From assembly GCA_020725805.1 (NCBI GenBank), contig DYEF01000016.1:1-64000 (forward strand): DNA of 64,000 bases. The letters run 5' to 3'. The position numbers were made by a program, and so were the translations under genes. The first letter of the stretch is position 1, and the number at the start of each line of letters is the position of its first letter. The notes under the pieces were generated by a model that saw only the letters and a list, made by a program, of their open reading frames with translations, was not told the origin of the DNA and did not search any database. This document shows, in pieces, positions 60,364 through 64,000 of this stretch. This stretch comes from Bdellovibrio sp. Its GTDB lineage: Bacteria; Myxococcota; SpSt-1050.

Positions 60364-63300
60364 TTACCATTCAGGCTCAATTTTGCCGCCATACAGGAAG
60401 TATAAGGTGTTCGACAGCACATAGGACTGGTAAATGATATTGCTTGACGGATCAATAAAGAGATTTACCTCGTTTGCAGAAGAGGCCTTTAAAGCAGGAT
60501 CCTTATAGATACTCGCTATCTTCCAGTTGTCGCGGTTGTAGCAGTTGGTCTTTGTCAAATCACATCTTGCAATTTTCATTTCGTTACTCGATATGTATGT
60601 TACATATATCTTCCTGCCTGTTACAGACAGGTCGACCTGATAATCGGTCCCCCAGTAACTGCTGATATTCTGCAAATCCACGAACTCCCAGTTTGACAAG
60701 TAATGACAGTAAGTTGTCGAGTTAACGGGACATATACCTACTTTAAGAATATTATCAATCACTGCCGTTGCATACTGATAATAAGCACCAGTATCCCGTG
60801 CCGCCATATTTCTGTATGAACCAATCTTATAACTTGCACTTGCGGTTACAAGATTCATCGAATACCAGTCAGCCGTCGATTCACAACCGGAAGAATAACT
60901 ACAATAGTACTTTTTCAGGTTACTGCCAACTTTCTTGAGTATGTAAAACGCACCGAAGCTTGCACCGAGAGAAGGAGCACCCGATGTTTCGGTATCTGAA
61001 CTGATGACCACATCTCTTGTCCAGTTTGCAATATTTGTGCAGTCAGACGAGGAATAACAATAATGGAATCTTACCTGACCACTGGTATCTTTTGCAGCAA
61101 TTGCAATCCTGTTATTGGCAAAAGCCATTGAAGGCTCAACACCTGATGAAGATATTATAAGTTTTGCAGCATCCGGCCAGTCAGCATTTGTATCACAGCC
61201 GGTCGACAGATTACACATTGCAATCCTGAGATTATTGCTTGTATCGAAATATGAAATATATGCAATAGTCGAGGTCACAACAATCTGCGGAGTTCGTATT
61301 GCAGCCGCAAGATTATGTACCAGAATTGCCGGAGTCCAGTTTGCGGTTTTTCCGCAATCATATGACAACGGGCAGTATTTGAAATACAGGTCATCGTTAT
61401 ACACATAAGTGACATAAAGGGTATTATTTGCAACAGTTGATGCATATAAAGCAAAATTGTCCTGTACCTGAACATTCAGCACACCCGTCCTTCCCTGAGT
61501 AAATGGAGTTACCTGCACAGGTGGAGAGTCATCACTGATTTCGTCACCTTTGACACTTACAAGAGAGGTATAATACGGGTTTGTATCGGAAAGGCTTACA
61601 TTATACCTTGTAAAACCGGGGTCAGATACAAATATCTGATTATCCCAGACAGTATAGGAATCATTGTCATACATACAGGTATATCCGTCCACAAAATCAA
61701 GGGGATTCCAGGAATAGGTCATGGAGTCTTTGCTAGGTCCTGCAACGGCACTGACTGGCGATGTCAAAGATGGCAGGAGAATTCTTGCCTTATCAAATAA
61801 CGGTGCATCGATGCTGATCGCAACATTGGAATCAAATACCGCAATCTCCGGAAAGGCAATATTTTCCTGATATTCATTCAGTTCTGTTCTTACCCAGTTG
61901 TTTTCATTCATACAGTCATTATTATCAGGGTCGAAGCAACTAAAATAGTAAAGCGAACCCGTATTTGCAACCGCTGCCGCAATATACAACCTCTTGTTCG
62001 AATATGCTATCCTTGAAAGATAACTATAAGTAAGAAGATTATCCTGCGCATTTCCGATTGACCAGTCACCCACTGCATCACAACCAAGTGCTGTATTGCA
62101 CTTTGCAACCTTCTGGGCGTAGTCAGCCCCGTTCTGATATGACCAGGTCAGATACAGAGTCTTGCCGGAGCTGAACATATCGAGATATTTATTCGAATAG
62201 CTGTTGTACAAAGTATAACTCGCCCAGTCACTGGTTGTGTCGCAATTGGAATAAGAATCGCAATAAGAAATGATCAGAGGCGTATTTCCGCCTGCTGGTG
62301 CACCAAAATAGGCAACCCATACCCTCGAATCACTGGCTACAATCGACAATGTTGTATCATTGCTTACATCACCTGCTGTTGGCAGGTCAGCCTTTGACCA
62401 GTTTGCAGTATTTGTACAGTCTGAAGTTAACGAACAACTTGAAATACGCGGGGTATTACCATAGAAGTACGCAAAATAAAGTCTCTTGCCATCAGTAATC
62501 ATAGGATTGCTGTTGGAGTATATCGTCACACTGCTGGTAGATGGCTCAATATTATAAGCACTCCAGTTCGAAGCATTCATACAATTTGTACTTCTGGAAC
62601 ACTTGTAATAATTAACATAGTAAGAACATGGCCACAGGAAACAGGCTACTCCCATAAACGGCATATAATAATTAGACCCGTCTGAAATAATTTTGCTCTT
62701 ACTGGCAACGGTTGTTGAAATTCCCAGATCAATCTGGGTCTTTTCCCAGTTCTCATCCTGTTTACAATCCTTCGTATCAACAGGACACTTATATATCTCG
62801 AATGAGCTTCCGCTGTATCCATATTTGACGCCCTGTCCGGCAATAAACAGATCTCCCTCCACATACGATACAGTCGGGAAGTATATCCTTTCAGAGACAT
62901 ATTCAGGTACCGAAACATTCGCCCTTGCAAATCCAATCAGTACATTATTACGTTGTTTATAACCGCTTTCATTATCCGCATAATCCACAGCCTTCACCCT
63001 GAATGAATAGAGCATACCGTTTGTCAGTCCTGTAATGGTAAGATTGGTCTGAGTTCCGTCTACTGTAAGTGTGGTCCAGGTTGAACCTCCGTCATTGCTG
63101 TATTCCACTATATAATTCTTTACGCCTGTCCCGCTGTCAGTTGATGCTGTCCAGCTCACCACTGCAGCGCGGCTCTTGGCTGTGACTGCAATATTTGCCG
63201 GAGTAGTCGGCGGTGTATTGTCCAGATACAGAGTCACCCCGTTACTTATAGAATAACTGCTGATATTCCCCGTCTGGTCCTTAACACAGGCACTTACATA

Positions 63301-64000
63301 TTTATATCCGCTTCCGGATGTAAGGGTCCAGCCGAAATCCTTCGTACAGGGAGATGAAGAGCATCCGGAGAAATTATATGAATATGTAGCAGTACTGCAG
63401 GTCAGACTTGATGTATTGCTCAGAGCAGCCAGAAAATCCAAACCCACGGAGACATTATCTTCCGCTGTCAGTCTTACACAGACAGACTGCTCCTTTGTAT
63501 ACTGGATTGGCACAGTGCAGGTGCTGTCATATATCTGAAGCGATAGCGGTGTAGGTCTAATGTTGTCCAGAATTATCGTATCACTCCTTGTAAGGCTCTC
63601 CCTCCCCGAGCCGTCCTTTATCTTCGCATAGACCGTCTTCGTACCGTTGGCGGAACTCAGTGTGTACGAGTAAGGATTCGTGTAGCTCAGCCACGTCGCT
63701 CCCGAGAACGCCGCATCCTCGGATACCATCATATAACGGATACTCCCGGGTGATACATCGCTCGCAGTAAAGTATATCTGCACTCCCGTCGTATTCGTCG
63801 TCGCTGGATTCCCGCTGTTTATCACTATCGATGTCAATGCCGGATTGTCAAAGTCAACCTTTATATCATCACTCCCCGTCCCGCTTACATTCCCCGCCAC
63901 ATCCCTAACCCTGACATATACACTCCTAACCTCGCTTATATTCGATGCACTCCCGTTTATGTCCCAGCTCTTTGTCGTTGAATAAGTCTCCCAGCTCCCG
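60364..64000 (-). CDS. Very large secreted repeat protein (3' part; truncated by window edge)
   Basis: The frame is open to base 64000; the track start at 63900 is an internal GTG, and codons further upstream encode VYVRVRDVAGN-like repeat sequence. Visible parts, from N to C, are Ig-like repeats (SIVINSGNPATTNT, KTVYAKIKDGSGRES) and a fibronectin type III domain (SWTASTDSGTGVKNYIVEY). The third part is a long region with about twelve units carrying the motif C-x(4-7)-C-x(3-5)-NW or DW. Many aromatic strands suggest beta-propellers held by small disulfide loops. It ends FLYGGKIEPEW. It is probably a cell-surface adhesin or similar; the N-terminus is outside the window. Confidence 0.8.
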   Translation of the reverse strand, partial: GSWETYSTTKSWDINGSASNISEVRSVYVRVRDVAGNVSGTGSDDIKVDFDNPALTSIVINSGNPATTNTTGVQIYFTASDVSPGSIRYMMVSEDAAFSGATWLSYTNPYSYTLSSANGTKTVYAKIKDGSGRESLTRSDTIILDNIRPTPLSLQIYDSTCTVPIQYTKEQSVCVRLTAEDNVSVGLDFLAALSNTSSLTCSTATYSYNFSGCSSSPCTKDFGWTLTSGSGYKYVSACVKDQTGNISSYSISNGVTLYLDNTPPTTPANIAVTAKSRAAVVSWTASTDSGTGVKNYIVEYSNDGGSTWTTLTVDGTQTNLTITGLTNGMLYSFRVKAVDYADNESGYKQRNNVLIGFARANVSVPEYVSERIYFPTVSYVEGDLFIAGQGVKYGYSGSSFEIYKCPVDTKDCKQDENWEKTQIDLGISTTVASKSKIISDGSNYYMPFMGVACFLWPCSYYVNYYKCSRSTNCMNASNWSAYNIEPSTSSVTIYSNSNPMITDGKRLYFAYFYGNTPRISSCSLTSDCTNTANWSKADLPTAGDVSNDTTLSIVASDSRVWVAYFGAPAGGNTPLIISYCDSYSNCDTTSDWASYTLYNSYSNKYLDMFSSGKTLYLTWSYQNGADYAQKVAKCNTALGCDAVGDWSIGNAQDNLLTYSYLSRIAYSNKRLYIAAAVANTGSLYYFSCFDPDNNDCMNENNWVRTELNEYQENIAFPEIAVFDSNVAISIDAPLFDKARILLPSLTSPVSAVAGPSKDSMTYSWNPLDFVDGYTCMYDNDSYTVWDNQIFVSDPGFTRYNVSLSDTNPYYTSLVSVKGDEISDDSPPVQVTPFTQGRTGVLNVQVQDNFALYASTVANNTLYVTYVYNDDLYFKYCPLSYDCGKTANWTPAILVHNLAAAIRTPQIVVTSTIAYISYFDTSNNLRIAMCNLSTGCDTNADWPDAAKLIISSSGVEPSMAFANNRIAIAAKDTSGQVRFHYCYSSSDCTNIANWTRDVVISSDTETSGAPSLGASFGAFYILKKVGSNLKKYYCSYSSGCESTADWYSMNLVTASASYKIGSYRNMAARDTGAYYQYATAVIDNILKVGICPVNSTTYCHYLSNWEFVDLQNISSYWGTDYQVDLSVTGRKIYVTYISSNEMKIARCDLTKTNCYNRDNWKIASIYKDPALKASSANEVNLFIDPSSNIIYQSYVLSNTLYFLYGGKIEPEW

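Overview
The window looks like chromosomal DNA from an uncultured, moderate-to-low GC bacterium of the deltaproteobacterial/Myxococcota type. Three things point there, all from recognised families rather than database searches. First, a Tol-like TolQ-TolR-TolR-FHA/AgmX-type module lies among very large TPR envelope proteins, resembling the Agl-Glt/Nfs machines of Myxococcus relatives. Second, a protein has an MXAN_5187-like C-terminal domain. Third, there are exported Cys-rich proteins with 'CGDDGCGGKCG' motifs, Asp/Thr-rich linkers and SGC[SG]C ends. No phage, transposase, integrase or CRISPR array is visible.

Region 1 (0-8.5 kb, minus strand) is a canonical housekeeping operon: rpsB-tsf-pyrH-frr-uppS-cdsA-dxr-rseP-tsaB, ending with a small Cys-repeat lipoprotein. 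It covers translation, UMP supply, isoprenoid and phospholipid synthesis, membrane proteolysis and tRNA t6A modification. RseP appears to have three PDZ domains, and S2 has a long charged tail.

Region 2 (8.5-19.1 kb) is mixed and accessory-like. It has a GT-C membrane glycosyltransferase, serS, an ExeA-type ATPase, and an exported agmatine/peptidylarginine-deiminase-like protein. Next comes a WYL regulator divergent from a small zinc-ribbon protein and a two-module AAA+ ATPase, followed by two tandem tRNA-Ser genes. The WYL/zinc-ribbon/AAA+ unit, with a palindrome covering both candidate -35 elements, is one of the two best candidates for an undescribed system.

Region 3 (19.1-33.5 kb) is mostly envelope and secreted functions: a 14-repeat delta-60 protein, an NSS-family sodium symporter with a 35-aa MetS-like partner (absent from the ORF track), a HEAT protein paired with a degenerate glycosyltransferase, a Sel1/Hcp-like protein, and a MepA-type murein endopeptidase with LysM. 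It ends with a lipoprotein, a beta-barrel protein, and a ceramidase-like/cytochrome c/unknown exported protein operon.

Region 4 (33.5-42.8 kb, plus strand) holds hsp20-lon, a translationally coupled pair of ADP-glucose pyrophosphorylase paralogues, an FGE-sulfatase-like lipoprotein, a PEGA protein, and an AT-rich ATPase + DUF4276/TOPRIM-like pair that may be an acquired defence module.

Region 5 (42.8-64 kb, minus strand) is one long envelope-machine cluster. In transcription order it encodes the 3' part of a huge secreted repeat protein cut by the window edge, a membrane sensor-like protein, an exported protein, three TPR proteins of 785, 1226 and 717 aa, a 91-aa exported protein, TolQ, two TolR proteins, an FHA/TonB-like protein, a coiled-coil protein, a cyclic-nucleotide-binding protein and an ABC-2 transporter. 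The tight spacing, shared acidic GKID[DE]E tails of two TPR proteins and the proton-channel-type TolQR core suggest a trans-envelope energised machine.

Start codons were adjusted from the ORF track where ribosome-binding sites or signal peptides argued for it. Promoters and operators were read by eye and are low confidence.
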